In this document: positions 17,075 through 26,039 of the stretch, in pieces
Layout of the letters: the number at the start of each line of letters is the position of its first letter
How positions within the stretch are numbered: position 1 is the stretch's first letter
Assembly: GCA_963703745.1 (NCBI GenBank)
Contig: CAVPFL010000002.1
Location: 1,240,001-1,304,000, forward strand
From: AP-15 sp963703745
Lineage (GTDB): Bacteria; Pseudomonadota; Alphaproteobacteria; ATCC43930; CGMCC-115725
Reading direction: 5' to 3'
Length of the DNA stretch: 64,000 nucleotides
The notes under the pieces: generated by a model
Seen by the model: the letters and a program-made list of their open reading frames with translations, nothing else
What the model was told of the DNA's origin: nothing
The model's database searches: none
Position numbers and translations under genes: made by a program

Positions 17075-17577
17075 TTAGCTATCCTCTTCATACGCCCGGC
17101 GCAGCGCGGCCAGATCCAATTTTTTCATGTGCAGCATCGCTCGCATGACGCGTTCTGGTTTTAGCTTACCCGTACCGGACAACATCTCGAATAAGGCTGC
17201 AGGAACGATTTGCCACGAGACGCCGTATTTGTCCTTCAGCCAACCGCATTGCCGCGCCTGTTCATCGCCGCCCTCACCCAGTTTGTCCCAGTAGTGGTCG
17301 ACTTCGGTCTGCGTTTCGCATCTGACCACAAAGGAAATCGCTTCCGAAAATTTAAAATGAGGTCCGCCGTTGAGCGCAGTGAATTCTTGCCCTTCGAGAC
17401 TAAAGTTCACGGTCATCACCGATCCCTCTGGCCTACCGTGAACCTCGAACCCTTCTTCCCGTAACGGGTGATGGCCCCTACGGCTGAGTTCGGGAAGAGC
17501 GATATGTAGAATTTTGCCGCTTCTTCCGCCTGGCTGTCAAACCAAAGACAGGGGGTGATCTTTTGTATGACGGCCAT
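17075..17577 (-). pseudogene. PhnB-like VOC protein, single-base frameshift
   Basis: This belongs to the VOC/glyoxalase fold in the PhnB-like branch (SnoaL/3-demethylubiquinone-like annotations), probably a small dimeric binding or resistance protein. The first frame begins at ATG 17577 (AAGGAA 5 nt upstream) and reads MAVIQKITPCLWFDSQAEEA, typical of the family. It stops early after TRYGKK. Adding one base at the CCC run 17458-17460 gives RYG-EEGFEVHGRPEGSVMTV and continuity with FSLEGQEFTALNGG to 17075, 167 residues in all. It lies between DUF899 and GST genes, with gaps of 12 and 0 bp. Confidence 0.82.
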
Positions 17578-17589
17578 CGCTATTCCTTT

Positions 17590-18330
17590 TCACGCCCCGG
17601 ACTTTTGATCATCGTACCGGTCGTGGTGCCGAACCCAGTCGGTCAGATTGCGGTTGAAACCGGTCTCGTCGCGGCCCTTTGGCACGAGGTCGAGGAACCG
17701 GTAGGTGCTCAGCATATCTTCACCGCCGCGTCCGTAGGACGAATAGGTATGGAAAACATCGCCGTTCACGTCTTTGTAAAAGACGCTGTTCCCCGATAGC
17801 TCGTCGATCCCTATCTTGCGTGTTTCGTAGTTGTAATAAGCTTCGCCTTTGGCAATTTCTTCCGGCCTGAACGAGACATGGAAGTCGAAATTGAAATCGC
17901 TGCCAAAGGACGATACCCATTTGACCTGCCAGCCCATTCGCTTTTTGAAGGCTTGGATTTCCGGCAGCGGCGCACGCGAGACGGCAACGTAACTAACGTC
18001 GCGATGCTCGAGGTGGACGAGGATGCCGTCGGTGTGATCTTGCCCGAACGAGCATCCGACGCAGCCCTCGCTCCAGCCGAGACCAAACATGAAATGCTTG
18101 ATGATCAGCTGGCTGTGTGCGCCAAAAAGATCGGCAAGGGTTTCTTTCCCATCCGGCCCGTCGAAGACATAGGCCTTCTCGACCTTGACCCAGGGCAGCG
18201 CGCGCCGCTCCGCGGCGAGCCGGTCGCGCAGCCGGGTGAATTCCTTCTCCTTGACCAATAGCTGTTTGCGCGCGGCGAGCCATTCGTCTCGCGATACGAC
18301 TTGGTGTTGCATTAAGTCGATGGTGGGCAT
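17590..18330 (-). CDS. DUF899 family thioredoxin-like protein
   Basis: This 246-residue protein belongs to the DUF899 family, thioredoxin-fold proteins of unknown role that often sit near VOC and GST genes. Landmarks are the N-terminal EWLAARKQLLVKEKEFTRLRD, the VFDGPDG strand, SEGCVGCSF (a C-x-x-C in the redox position) and the aromatic C-terminus with FHTYSSYGRG and LTDWVRHHDRY. It heads a compact DUF899-VOC-GST set transcribed leftward, independent in theme from the ABC transporter genes on either side. Confidence 0.88.
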   Translation of the reverse strand: MPTIDLMQHQVVSRDEWLAARKQLLVKEKEFTRLRDRLAAERRALPWVKVEKAYVFDGPDGKETLADLFGAHSQLIIKHFMFGLGWSEGCVGCSFGQDHTDGILVHLEHRDVSYVAVSRAPLPEIQAFKKRMGWQVKWVSSFGSDFNFDFHVSFRPEEIAKGEAYYNYETRKIGIDELSGNSVFYKDVNGDVFHTYSSYGRGGEDMLSTYRFLDLVPKGRDETGFNRNLTDWVRHHDRYDDQKSGA

Positions 18331-18403
18331 AACGAAACCTCTCGGTTAAATAACCGCTCGGACAAATATGCGGGGTAGCCCCACCTGTCAAGGGGGCGAG
18401 TGC

Positions 18404-19252
18404 TCACACGCTTCTTCTGAGGCGCGGATTAGCGATTTCATCAAGCCCGACGGTCAGAAAGAACAGGCCGAGAAAGACCGTCAGGATAATCACCGTCGGC
18501 GCCGTCCACCACCACCACCAGCCATTGATCATCGCAGCGTTGAAATTGACCCAGTAGAGCGTCATGCCGAGGGTTGGCGAGTCGATCGGGCCGAGCCCGA
18601 GCACTTCGAGGCCGATCGAGGCGAGGATCGCCGCGGACACCGCGCCGACCAAGGTCGCAGCGAGATAGGGTAGTAAGTTCGGCATCAGTTCGAAAAAGAT
18701 GATGCCGGGTCCGCTCATGCCGGAGAGCCGCGCCACTTCGACATAGCCACGCTCGCGCAACGAGAGCACTTGGGCGCGGATCGTGCGCGTCGGATAGAGC
18801 CAGGCGAGCGAGGCGACGATGATCGCCATCTGATTGACGGTCAGCGTGCCTTTGATCGAGACGGCAATGATGATCAGCACGAGGAGCCCGGGCACGGTCA
18901 GTCCGATATCGGCGACGCCGCGGATCACCGTATCGACAAACCCACGGTAATAGGCGGCGATGAAAGCAAGGACGGTGCCGAGGCCGACCCCGAGAAGCCC
19001 GGCGATGAAACCGATGCGCAGGGTCAGTGGTGTGCCGGCCACCATGACCGCCAAGAGATCGCGGCCTTGCCGGTCGGTGCCGAACGGGTAGTCCGCGGAG
19101 GGCGGCCGCAGTGCCGGCGCCGAGAGCGGCCGAGCATCCTCGGTGTCGACGACAAGGCTTCCGACCAACACGAACAGGGCCAGCATCGTCAGCAGCGCGA
19201 TGCCGAGCGCCAGCGACGGGTTGCGGCGAATATAGTGGAAGGCGGCGCGCAT
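18404..19252 (-). CDS. Peptide-type ABC transporter permease (OppC/DppC-like)
   Basis: This inner-membrane permease of 282 residues has an N-terminal helix (LALGIALLTMLALFVLVG) and the family's PFGTDRQGRDLLAVM motif, followed by the binding-protein-dependent transport fold. The EAA-like coupling loop lies around VEVARLSGMSGPGIIFFELMPNLL. ATG 19252 overlaps the stop of the OppB-like gene (TAATG), indicating translational coupling. A longer in-frame start is not needed. Confidence 0.9.
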   Translation of the reverse strand: MRAAFHYIRRNPSLALGIALLTMLALFVLVGSLVVDTEDARPLSAPALRPPSADYPFGTDRQGRDLLAVMVAGTPLTLRIGFIAGLLGVGLGTVLAFIAAYYRGFVDTVIRGVADIGLTVPGLLVLIIIAVSIKGTLTVNQMAIIVASLAWLYPTRTIRAQVLSLRERGYVEVARLSGMSGPGIIFFELMPNLLPYLAATLVGAVSAAILASIGLEVLGLGPIDSPTLGMTLYWVNFNAAMINGWWWWWTAPTVIILTVFLGLFFLTVGLDEIANPRLRRSV

Positions 19253-20256
19253 TACACCCGCCGATAGGAAATGCGCGGGTCGAGCCAAGGATAGATCACG
19301 TCGAGGATAAAGGTGGCGAAGCCAAGTGCGACGACGACGGTGAATACGATGCCCTGGATCACGAAGTGATCATTCTCGCGGATCGCCTGATACAACAGTG
19401 TACCGATCCCGGGATAGCCAAAGATCACCTCGACCAGCACCGCGCCAGAAAGGATCTGGCCGAGCGCCAATGCGAGGGCGGTGACCTGCGGCAGGACGGC
19501 ATTGCGCACGCAATAGTGCAGAAACACGGTCGGCGCCTTCAGCCCTTTCGCTTCAGCGAAAAGGATATAGTCCTCGCCCATCGTCGTCACCATCATGCCG
19601 CGCATGCCGAGCGCCCAACCGCCGGTCGCGACCAGGATGATCGACAGCGCAGGCAGCAACGCGTGCTGGAACACGTCCCAAGCGAAATGCCAGGTAAACG
19701 TCGGGACCGCACCCGCTGAATAGCCGCCAAAAATCGGCAGGAGCGGCAGCTGGAAGGCCAGGAGATAGGTCAGAATCAGCCCGAGCAGAAAGAACGGGAT
19801 CGCGTGCAATGCCCAAAGTGGCGGCATCAACCATTGCATCCAGCGCGGCGCTCTCGGCCAAGCGAGCAACGCCCCGAGCAAAGTGCCAACGCCAAAGGAA
19901 AGAAGCGTCGTGGTGCCGAGGAGCCCGACGGTCCACGGTACGGCCTCGGCGATCAGCTCGTTGACGGTCCGTGGGTAATTAGCGATCGAATAGTTGAAGT
20001 CGAGCCGCGAGACATCGCGTAAGTAAGTCAAGTATTGGCGCCACAACGGCTGGTCGAGGCCGAAGCGGCGCTCATATTCGCGGGTCATCTCTTCGATCCC
20101 GCCCTGCACATAGCCGCCGAGTGCCGCCTGCTGCAGCAATTTGGCGCGCACCGGGTCCTGACCCGACAGGCGCGGCAAAAAGAAATTGAGGGTAGCGGCG
20201 AGCCAGATGATCAACAGGAAGACGCCGAACCGGCGTACGATATAAGCGAATTGCAT
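19252..20256 (-). CDS. Peptide-type ABC transporter permease (OppB/DppB-like)
   Basis: This inner-membrane permease of 334 residues begins with the characteristic MQFAYIVRRFGVFLLIIWLA helix and the PVRAKL extracytoplasmic segment. It has about six membrane helices and the coupling loop DYILFAEAKGLKAPTVFLHY. It pairs with the overlapping OppC-like gene. The usual partner, a substrate-binding protein, is the next transporter gene upstream (20710-22470), separated by a GIY-YIG gene and a palindromic repeat. Confidence 0.9.
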   Translation of the reverse strand: MQFAYIVRRFGVFLLIIWLAATLNFFLPRLSGQDPVRAKLLQQAALGGYVQGGIEEMTREYERRFGLDQPLWRQYLTYLRDVSRLDFNYSIANYPRTVNELIAEAVPWTVGLLGTTTLLSFGVGTLLGALLAWPRAPRWMQWLMPPLWALHAIPFFLLGLILTYLLAFQLPLLPIFGGYSAGAVPTFTWHFAWDVFQHALLPALSIILVATGGWALGMRGMMVTTMGEDYILFAEAKGLKAPTVFLHYCVRNAVLPQVTALALALGQILSGAVLVEVIFGYPGIGTLLYQAIRENDHFVIQGIVFTVVVALGFATFILDVIYPWLDPRISYRRV

Positions 20257-20283
20257 CGAGACTCACGCTCTAGCGCTTGCTGA

Positions 20284-20568
20284 TCATCGTGACAAGCCAG
20301 GGAAAAGAGCGACCCAGTCCGGATTGTGACTTTCGATCAGGTTGATTTTCCAATCGCGCTTCCACTCCTTGATCTGCTTTTCGCGGCGGATCACAGCCTC
20401 GACAGAGTCGTGCGCTTCGAACCACACGAGGGTGTCGACAGCATATCGAGCGGTGAAGCCCGGTATGGCCTCACTCTTGTGTTCCCAGACGCGCTTCGCG
20501 ATGTTCGAAGTTATGCCAACGTACAACGTTCCGTAAGGTTTGCTCGCAAGCAGATAAACGTAAAACAT
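20284..20568 (-). CDS. Small GIY-YIG nuclease-domain protein
   Basis: This 94-residue stand-alone GIY-YIG domain protein of the UPF0213/YhbQ-like group starts MFYVYLLASKPYGTLYVGIT. It carries the two-strand GIY-YIG signature (YVYLL...LYVGI), the Arg helix IAKRVWEHK and VEAVIRREKQIKEWKRDWKINLI. Related domains cut or recombine DNA; the role of these small proteins is poorly known. It lies between transporter genes and 35 bp from a REP-like bimer, so it may be an inserted unit. Confidence 0.85.
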   Translation of the reverse strand: MFYVYLLASKPYGTLYVGITSNIAKRVWEHKSEAIPGFTARYAVDTLVWFEAHDSVEAVIRREKQIKEWKRDWKINLIESHNPDWVALFPGLSR

Positions 20569-20602
20569 CCGCCGTGACGTTCTGCTGTATATTACCTAAT
20601 CG

Positions 20603-20695
20603 TCGTCGTCCCGGCGCAGGCCGGGACCCATCGTGCCGATACTCTTGCGTCGGCGCTGTGGAGAGATAGGTCCCGGCTTTCGCCGGGACGACAAC
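20603..20695. repeat. REP-like inverted pair (CGTCCCGGCGCAGGCCGGGA type)
   Basis: CGTCGTCCCGGCGCAGGCCG (from 20603) and CCCGGCTTTCGCCGGGACGA (about 20672-20691) are two palindromic units in opposite orientation. A short spacer separates them, and GTCGTC/GACGAC ends define the bimer. The same family occurs at 35.3 kb. It lies between the GIY-YIG gene and the substrate-binding protein gene. Confidence 0.8.
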
Positions 20696-20709
20696 GTGCA
20701 TACGGCTGT

Positions 20710-22470
20710 TCACGCCGGCTGCAGGCTCCACATCACCATGGCGAAAGTCAGATGCCAGTGCGCGCCGTTGACATAGGCGTTCTCCTCGGTCGGCCAGTTC
20801 TTCCAATAAGTCGTGTTCCACGGGATGCGGTGGTAGTTCTGCACGAGCTGTATATCGGGCAATTCCGGTAGCCAGATCTCCATCGCCCGGTGCCAGATAT
20901 CGCTGAGCTTCTTGGTGTCATCGGGTGCAGTGACGTAGGCTTCGTCGACCAGCTTGTCATATTCGGCGTTCTTCCAGCGGGCAAAATTGGCCTGGTGCGC
21001 ACCGGGAACCGCGATCGAAGCGCCCTGGTAGAGCCGCAAGGTCGCATAGGGCTCGTTGATCGAGCCGCCATGGCCGTAGATGGCGCCGTCGTATTCTCCT
21101 TTCTGGAACCGGTCGTCGAAATTGGGTGGCAGTGCCATGCTTGCCTCGATGCCGCGACGCTTCAGCATCTCGACCAATATCGGTCCGATCGCCGACCCCC
21201 CCGCGCCAAAACCTATGATATTGACATTCAGCCGCTTACCCTGGGCATCCGCCCAGAAGCCCTCACCATCCTTCTTGAAGCCCTTGGCGGCGAGCAGGCT
21301 GTCGCCCTTCTTCGGGGCAAATTCATTGGTGTCGTATTTCACCAAGAGATCCTTGACCGCATCGAAATAGGATAAGAGGGGCGGATAAGGCGGCAACGGC
21401 AATTTCGAGGGGGTGCAGGCACCCAGATAGCCGACCTCGATCAACTGCTTTCGATCGAGGTAATAGCTCAATGCCCAGCGCACATCTTTGTCGTCGAAGG
21501 GCGGCCGCTCATTGTTGACGTAGAGCGAGATCGGCCACCAATCCATATAGCCATAAGGCGATGTCTGGCCGGTATAAGTGATGACCTTCGGGTTCTGACG
21601 GAACACGGTCGGGAAGGTGGCGGGCTGCATACCGGTGCCGGCATCGAGCTGGTTGGTGATCAAGGCCTGCGCGGCCTGCTGCTCGCCGGCGAAGGGCAGC
21701 CAGATGTTGCGTTCGACCGCCGGCAGCGGCGCGAGCTTCAGGTCGGCAGCCCACCAGGCCGCACGGCGGTCGAACACCTTCTGCTGCGGCGAGGCATCGA
21801 CAACCTGCCACGGACCGGTGGTGACCGGCCACTTCTTGCCCAAGTCGAAGTGCTTGAATGTCGTCCAGTCCTGCCCCTCGAATATGTGCTTCGGCACGAT
21901 ATAGACGCCGATGTCGTATTTGTAGGTCATGAAGAAGAAGAACCGCGGCGCCGGGATCTTGAAATCGATCACCACCGTGTTGGCATCGCTCGCTGCCGCC
22001 TTCTCTACGGCCTGCTGGACATCGACACCCCAGCGCACCTTGGGACCGAGTTCACTCAACGCGTTCAAGGTGTAGGCGACATCCTCGGCGCCGAACGGCG
22101 CGCCGTCGCTCCATGTGATGCCGGGGCGGGTCTTAATGGTGAGCCGCTTGAAATCAGGCGCGAACACGTAGCTCTCGGCGAGCCACATATGGGTCTTGTC
22201 GGCAAACGCGCTGTAATAGGCGAGCGGCTCGTAAACGAGGTTGGGGCCGTTCTGGTGGTTGGAGCCGATCGAGTATGGGTTCCACAAATCCCAATCGACC
22301 CAGCGGCCCTCGCGGCCGCCCCAGACCAGGATCATCGTACGCTCGCGACCGATTTGCGGCAAATCAGCGTGCGCACGTTTCCAAGGCACCAGAGCAGCCA
22401 CACCGGCCGCCAGACCGGCCTTGATCAGGTCGCGCCGACCGGTATGGGTAATCGGGGGGCGATCGGACAT
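20710..22470 (-). CDS. ABC transporter substrate-binding protein, family 5 (Tat-exported)
   Basis: This periplasmic binding protein of 586 residues belongs to the SBP_bac_5 (peptide/nickel/opine) family. The N-terminus has a twin-arginine signal, TGRRDLIKAGLAAGVAALVPW, ending near AHA. Domain landmarks are the VYEPLAYYS start, GITWSDGAPFGAEDVAYTL, the TTGPWQVV hinge and the C-terminal LPELPDIQLVQNYHRIPWN. It presumably delivers substrate to the OppB/OppC-like permeases downstream. The region 22471-22728 between it and the divergent cupin gene should hold both promoters, but I see no strong box. Confidence 0.9.
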   Translation of the reverse strand: MSDRPPITHTGRRDLIKAGLAAGVAALVPWKRAHADLPQIGRERTMILVWGGREGRWVDWDLWNPYSIGSNHQNGPNLVYEPLAYYSAFADKTHMWLAESYVFAPDFKRLTIKTRPGITWSDGAPFGAEDVAYTLNALSELGPKVRWGVDVQQAVEKAAASDANTVVIDFKIPAPRFFFFMTYKYDIGVYIVPKHIFEGQDWTTFKHFDLGKKWPVTTGPWQVVDASPQQKVFDRRAAWWAADLKLAPLPAVERNIWLPFAGEQQAAQALITNQLDAGTGMQPATFPTVFRQNPKVITYTGQTSPYGYMDWWPISLYVNNERPPFDDKDVRWALSYYLDRKQLIEVGYLGACTPSKLPLPPYPPLLSYFDAVKDLLVKYDTNEFAPKKGDSLLAAKGFKKDGEGFWADAQGKRLNVNIIGFGAGGSAIGPILVEMLKRRGIEASMALPPNFDDRFQKGEYDGAIYGHGGSINEPYATLRLYQGASIAVPGAHQANFARWKNAEYDKLVDEAYVTAPDDTKKLSDIWHRAMEIWLPELPDIQLVQNYHRIPWNTTYWKNWPTEENAYVNGAHWHLTFAMVMWSLQPA

Positions 22471-22728
22471 GTCTCGGGCCTCTCCTGCTCGACTTGCGCA
22501 CGGGTTCGTGATGCCGGGATTCGGCGCCGCCGCTCGGCGGCTGTCAAGCGAGCCAACGCAGGCACGTCAGCGTGCCATGAGCCAGATGTCAGATCAGAGG
22601 GCCGCCCAGGGCAGACGCTCAGACCCGGTCGGGGGCGCTGAACCGCGTTGGGTGCCGAAAACAGCCTTCTTTATGTCGCCCGGGGATTTCGGATACCTTG
22701 AACGCTTCGACATCGAGGGAGGGTCATC

Positions 22729-23103
22729 GTGAAGGTCGTTACGCTTAAGGACGTACCGAATGTCCCGGTGGAAGGCGCCGAGCCGATCGAAGGGTGGACA
22801 GGACCCGTTTCCCGGTCGCGTCAAACCATCATTCAGCCGGGGGATTCCGCGAACTACAACTGCAGCGTGGTGAATTTCAGCAAAGGGTGCACGACAGGAT
22901 GGCATACGCACAACTGTGACCAGATCCTGGTCGTGACCTCAGGCTCCGGCATGGTGGCGACAGAGCACGAAAAGCATGAGATCAACGTGGGTGATGTCGT
23001 GCATATCAAGGCCGGTGAACGTCATTGGCATGGCGCCAAGGCCGATACGACGATGGGGCATATCACGATCACGGCCGTTGGCAGTCAAGCCACGCACGGT
23101 TAA
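22729..23103 (+). CDS. Small cupin-domain protein
   Basis: This single-domain cupin of 124 residues starts at GTG 22729 after a GGAGGG ribosome site. The first cupin motif reads GWHTHNCDQILVVTSGSG with two His ligands and the usual acidic residue replaced by Asp. The second reads GDVVHIKAGERHWHG. Such proteins bind a metal and may isomerise, decarboxylate or sense small molecules. No substrate can be named. It is divergent from the SBP gene. Confidence 0.8.
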   Translation: MKVVTLKDVPNVPVEGAEPIEGWTGPVSRSRQTIIQPGDSANYNCSVVNFSKGCTTGWHTHNCDQILVVTSGSGMVATEHEKHEINVGDVVHIKAGERHWHGAKADTTMGHITITAVGSQATHG

Positions 23104-23196
23104 TCTCCGAACGTAGCGCGGCCCAGATTGTAGCTGCGCGCGATCTCCGATAAGGCCTCATCGCCGTCCTTTGCGGCGCCGGATCGCTGCTTTCCG

Positions 23197-23769
23197 CTAG
23201 TATGGCGGCAGCTTGGCTCGCGGCCGGGGGTCGGCCGCCCGCCACCAAGGGGGCGAGAGCTCGAGGATCCGGGCAAAGACCGGGCAGTCCGGCTCATGCG
23301 CTCCAGGCAGATAGCCGACGCTCATCAGGAATTCACCGACGATCTGCCCGCCGGTGAAGCGAAATGTTCGACGAAAGAGCTGCGTCCATGCCTCTGGCGA
23401 GCGTGGATGATGCGCTTCGAGCCAGCCGCCGAACGACCCGTGCGATTGCCGCAGCGCCTGGAGTCGTCGGGCATTTTCGATGGCGGCTTCGACCTTGAGC
23501 CGATTGCGGATGATCCCCGCGTCCGCGAGCAGGCGGTCGATCTCGGCCGGGCCGAAGGCGGCCACGCGATCGACCGTGAAATCAGCATAAGCAGCGCGAA
23601 ACGAAGCCCGTTTCTTGAGGATCGTCGCCCAGGATAGGCCCGCCTGATTGATTTCGAGCATCAGCCGCTCGAACAGCACGCTCTCTTCGTCGGTCGGAAA
23701 GCCGTACTCGGTGTCATGATAGAGCCCGTGGATCGGATCCCCGGGTGCAAACCGACAATACGCACTCAT
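23197..23769 (-). CDS. tag: DNA-3-methyladenine glycosylase I
   Basis: This base-excision repair enzyme of 190 residues removes 3-methyladenine from alkylated DNA. The N-terminus has CRFAPGDPIHGLYHDTEYGFPTD, matching the conserved C..........YHDTEWG region. The core has FERLMLEINQAGLSWATILKKR and the helix-hairpin-helix area around IRNRLKVEAAIENARRL. The zinc ligands are the N-terminal Cys plus H-E-P-D-C near residue 160. It starts one base after the DUF1467 stop (TGAGATG), so it is likely co-translated. Confidence 0.93.
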   Translation of the reverse strand: MSAYCRFAPGDPIHGLYHDTEYGFPTDEESVLFERLMLEINQAGLSWATILKKRASFRAAYADFTVDRVAAFGPAEIDRLLADAGIIRNRLKVEAAIENARRLQALRQSHGSFGGWLEAHHPRSPEAWTQLFRRTFRFTGGQIVGEFLMSVGYLPGAHEPDCPVFARILELSPPWWRAADPRPRAKLPPY

Positions 23770-23770
23770 C

Positions 23771-24007
23771 TCAGGGCTCGCGGAAACTCAGCCATGGGGA
23801 CTTTACCAGCGCAAAAATCGCCAGCCAGATCACGGCGGAAACCGCGGTCGTGATCGCCACTTTCAGCAGCAGCCTCGGCCGCGCCGGCGCACCGGCCGCA
23901 TAACCCGGATCGTCCGGATCGGCGGGGGTTACCCACAGCGGGAGTACGGCGAACAAGGTGACCCACCAGACGAGGAAGTAGACGACGATCCCGGTGACCC
24001 AACCCAT
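23771..24007 (-). CDS. DUF1467 family small membrane protein
   Basis: This 78-residue protein has two predicted membrane helices, VTGIVVYFLVWWVTLFAVLPLW and LLKVAITTAVSAVIWLAIFALV. Between them is the family's TPADPDDPGYAAGAPARP segment. DUF1467 genes sit next to the methylmalonyl-CoA epimerase gene in many alphaproteobacteria, as here (27 bp). The function is unknown. Confidence 0.85.
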   Translation of the reverse strand: MGWVTGIVVYFLVWWVTLFAVLPLWVTPADPDDPGYAAGAPARPRLLLKVAITTAVSAVIWLAIFALVKSPWLSFREP

Positions 24008-24034
24008 GACAAGACAATCCGCAGCGCCGCCGGC

Positions 24035-24439
24035 TCATACCTGTTCGAGCTCGATCAGGGTCCCGCAGAAATCCTTGGGGTGCAAGAACAGCACAGGCTT
24101 GTCATGGGCACCGAGACGCGGCTCGCCATCACCGAGCACCCGTGCCCCCTCGGCGCGCAGCCGATCTCTCGCGGCAATGATGTCGTCGACCTCGTAGCAA
24201 ACGTGGTGCATGCCGCCGGCCGGATTGCGTTCGAGAAAACCGTGCACCGGCGAGGCATCGCCGAGCGGCTCGAGCAGCTCGATCCTCGTGTTTGCTAGCT
24301 CGACAAAGACCACTGTGACGCCGTGCGCCGGCAGCGCTTGCGGCTCCGAAACGCAGGCGCCGAGCACCCGCCGATAGAGCTCCTTCGCGGCCGCGAGATC
24401 CCGCACGACGATCGCCACGTGATTGAGCCTTCCGATCAT
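24035..24439 (-). CDS. mce: Methylmalonyl-CoA epimerase
   Basis: This VOC-fold metalloenzyme of 134 residues interconverts (2R)- and (2S)-methylmalonyl-CoA in propionyl-CoA metabolism. It shows the typical IGRLNHVAIVVRDLAAAKELYR start (His7 a metal ligand), VFVELANTRIELLEPLG, GGMHHVCYEVDDI (His ligand) and the terminal GTLIELEQ (Glu ligand). It leads the mce-DUF1467-tag run. Confidence 0.93.
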   Translation of the reverse strand: MIGRLNHVAIVVRDLAAAKELYRRVLGACVSEPQALPAHGVTVVFVELANTRIELLEPLGDASPVHGFLERNPAGGMHHVCYEVDDIIAARDRLRAEGARVLGDGEPRLGAHDKPVLFLHPKDFCGTLIELEQV

Positions 24440-24544
24440 CGCCGTCCGCCGCAGATCAATGGTTTGTTCCGTGAAAAGTGGGGGTCGATAGCAGTCGGTG
24501 CCAGGGAGCCTAAAGTTCGATATCGAACCCGATCAGGATTGTCG

Positions 24545-25570
24545 CTAACCGAGGCCGGTCTGAGCCAGGCGTTCGGCGATGAAATGGTCGATCGCCGCGA
24601 ACCACGAGTTGCGGATCGCGTCCAGCTCTAGAAAGGGCTCGTGCTTGGAATCCGGGAACTCGACGAGCGTGCAGTCGGGCAGCAACCGGGCGGCGCGGCG
24701 ATGCGCCTCGGGGCGCAGAAAGGTCTCGACCCCGGCACTGGCGAGCAGGATCGGCGTCTCGATCCCGGTGAGAAACTCCTTCTTGGCCATCCGGGCGGCG
24801 AGGCGCAGCGCCGAATCGAGCCAGCCCCAGGTCGGTGCGTCGACGCGCAGCGCGGTATCGGCCGAGAACCAGGCGTATTGCAGGCGGCAGCGTTCCGGGT
24901 CGTTCGAGACCCGGCTGCGCTCAGGTGTCGGGATGCGATCGGAACGCCACCGGCTCGCTCCCGGGACAAAACAGATGCCGAGCCCGGCAGCTCGCACCAG
25001 GCCGGTTATGCCGCGCATAAGCGCCGGAGGCAGGCCGCCAACGCCGATCCCGAGCATCGGCGCCGACAGGACCGCGGCGTCGAAGAGACCCGGATGTCGG
25101 CGCAGGCAGAGAAGTGCCACGGCACCACCCATCGAATGGCCGATCACCAGGCGCGGGCGGCGCGCCGGCGGCAGCTCATCCGTGAACGCGGCAAGATCGC
25201 TCGCATCGCGATCGAAATGTCTGGGACGCGGGCGACTCGGCAAATGCCGCGGGCGTTCCGAGCCGCCTTGACCCCGCCAATCGAGACACCATACCGAGTA
25301 GCCGCGGGCAGCCAAGTCGCCGATCGTCTCGAAGTATTTTTCGATGGGCTCGGCGAAGCCGCCGACCATCACGCACTCGGCGCGCGGCTCTTTCGCCGGC
25401 AGATGTCCCCAGCGCAGCCGCGCCCCGTCCTGTGTGGGAAGGCTGCCCCAGACAAAGCCGGACGGCTCCAGAAACCGCGCGGGCAAAGCCGGGGCGCTCG
25501 TCGCTACCGCCACCGTTCTTTTCACTCCCTGCTGGCCGTGCAAACTCGGTTGATGGGCGTAGCGCGGCAT
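24545..25570 (-). CDS. Alpha/beta hydrolase, monoacylglycerol lipase/lysophospholipase-like
   Basis: This serine hydrolase of up to 341 residues is related to PldB/monoacylglycerol lipases. The oxyanion strand is followed by VWCLDWRGQGGSERP (the DWRGxGxS signature). The nucleophile elbow is GHSMGG (Ser at about 145), and the C-terminal PDSKHEPFLE supplies His. The acid is probably in the PILLASAGVETFLRPEA segment. The first 30 residues are not conserved-looking and no ribosome site supports ATG 25570, so the true start may be later. Confidence 0.85.
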   Translation of the reverse strand: MPRYAHQPSLHGQQGVKRTVAVATSAPALPARFLEPSGFVWGSLPTQDGARLRWGHLPAKEPRAECVMVGGFAEPIEKYFETIGDLAARGYSVWCLDWRGQGGSERPRHLPSRPRPRHFDRDASDLAAFTDELPPARRPRLVIGHSMGGAVALLCLRRHPGLFDAAVLSAPMLGIGVGGLPPALMRGITGLVRAAGLGICFVPGASRWRSDRIPTPERSRVSNDPERCRLQYAWFSADTALRVDAPTWGWLDSALRLAARMAKKEFLTGIETPILLASAGVETFLRPEAHRRAARLLPDCTLVEFPDSKHEPFLELDAIRNSWFAAIDHFIAERLAQTGLG

Positions 25571-25607
25571 CGCAATTTACGCCCCTAACCGTCAAGAGGA
25601 GATCGCG

Positions 25608-26024
25608 ATGAAACTTCCCCAAACCGGCGGCTGCCAATGCGGCAAGATCCGCTATCAGATCACCGAAGCTCCGCAATTGGTTTACACGTGCCACTGCACC
25701 GATTGCCAGCGCCTGACGAGCAGCGCCTTCTCGATGGGGGTCGTCGTGGCGGAGACCGCCTTTCATCGTAGCGGAAGCGAACCGCGACCACTCCAGCGCA
25801 CCGCCGACAGCGGGCGAGTCGGCACCGGGTTGGTGTGTTCGGAGTGCGGTTCCTGGGTCTGCGGCACGCCGAGAGATGGCGTGGTCCGCGTTCGTGCCGG
25901 CACGCTCGACGATACCTCTTGGTTGCGACCGACACAGCACATCTGGACCCGCAGCAAACAGCCCTGGATTACGCTCCCGCAGGGCGATGAGATTTTCGAG
26001 GTGTCAGATCCGCGCGGCCGTTGA
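25608..26024 (+). CDS. GFA/CENP-V family zinc protein
   Basis: This 138-residue protein of the glutathione-dependent formaldehyde-activating enzyme/CENP-V family has a mostly beta fold with structural zinc. The Cys ligands are visible in GGCQCGKIRY, YTCHCTDCQRLTSS and LVCSECGSWV. GAGGAG precedes the ATG. Only a few members have the formaldehyde-related activity, so function is not implied. It is convergent with the bicupin gene. Confidence 0.88.
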   Translation: MKLPQTGGCQCGKIRYQITEAPQLVYTCHCTDCQRLTSSAFSMGVVVAETAFHRSGSEPRPLQRTADSGRVGTGLVCSECGSWVCGTPRDGVVRVRAGTLDDTSWLRPTQHIWTRSKQPWITLPQGDEIFEVSDPRGR

Positions 26025-26039
26025 TGCTCCGGCCACTGG

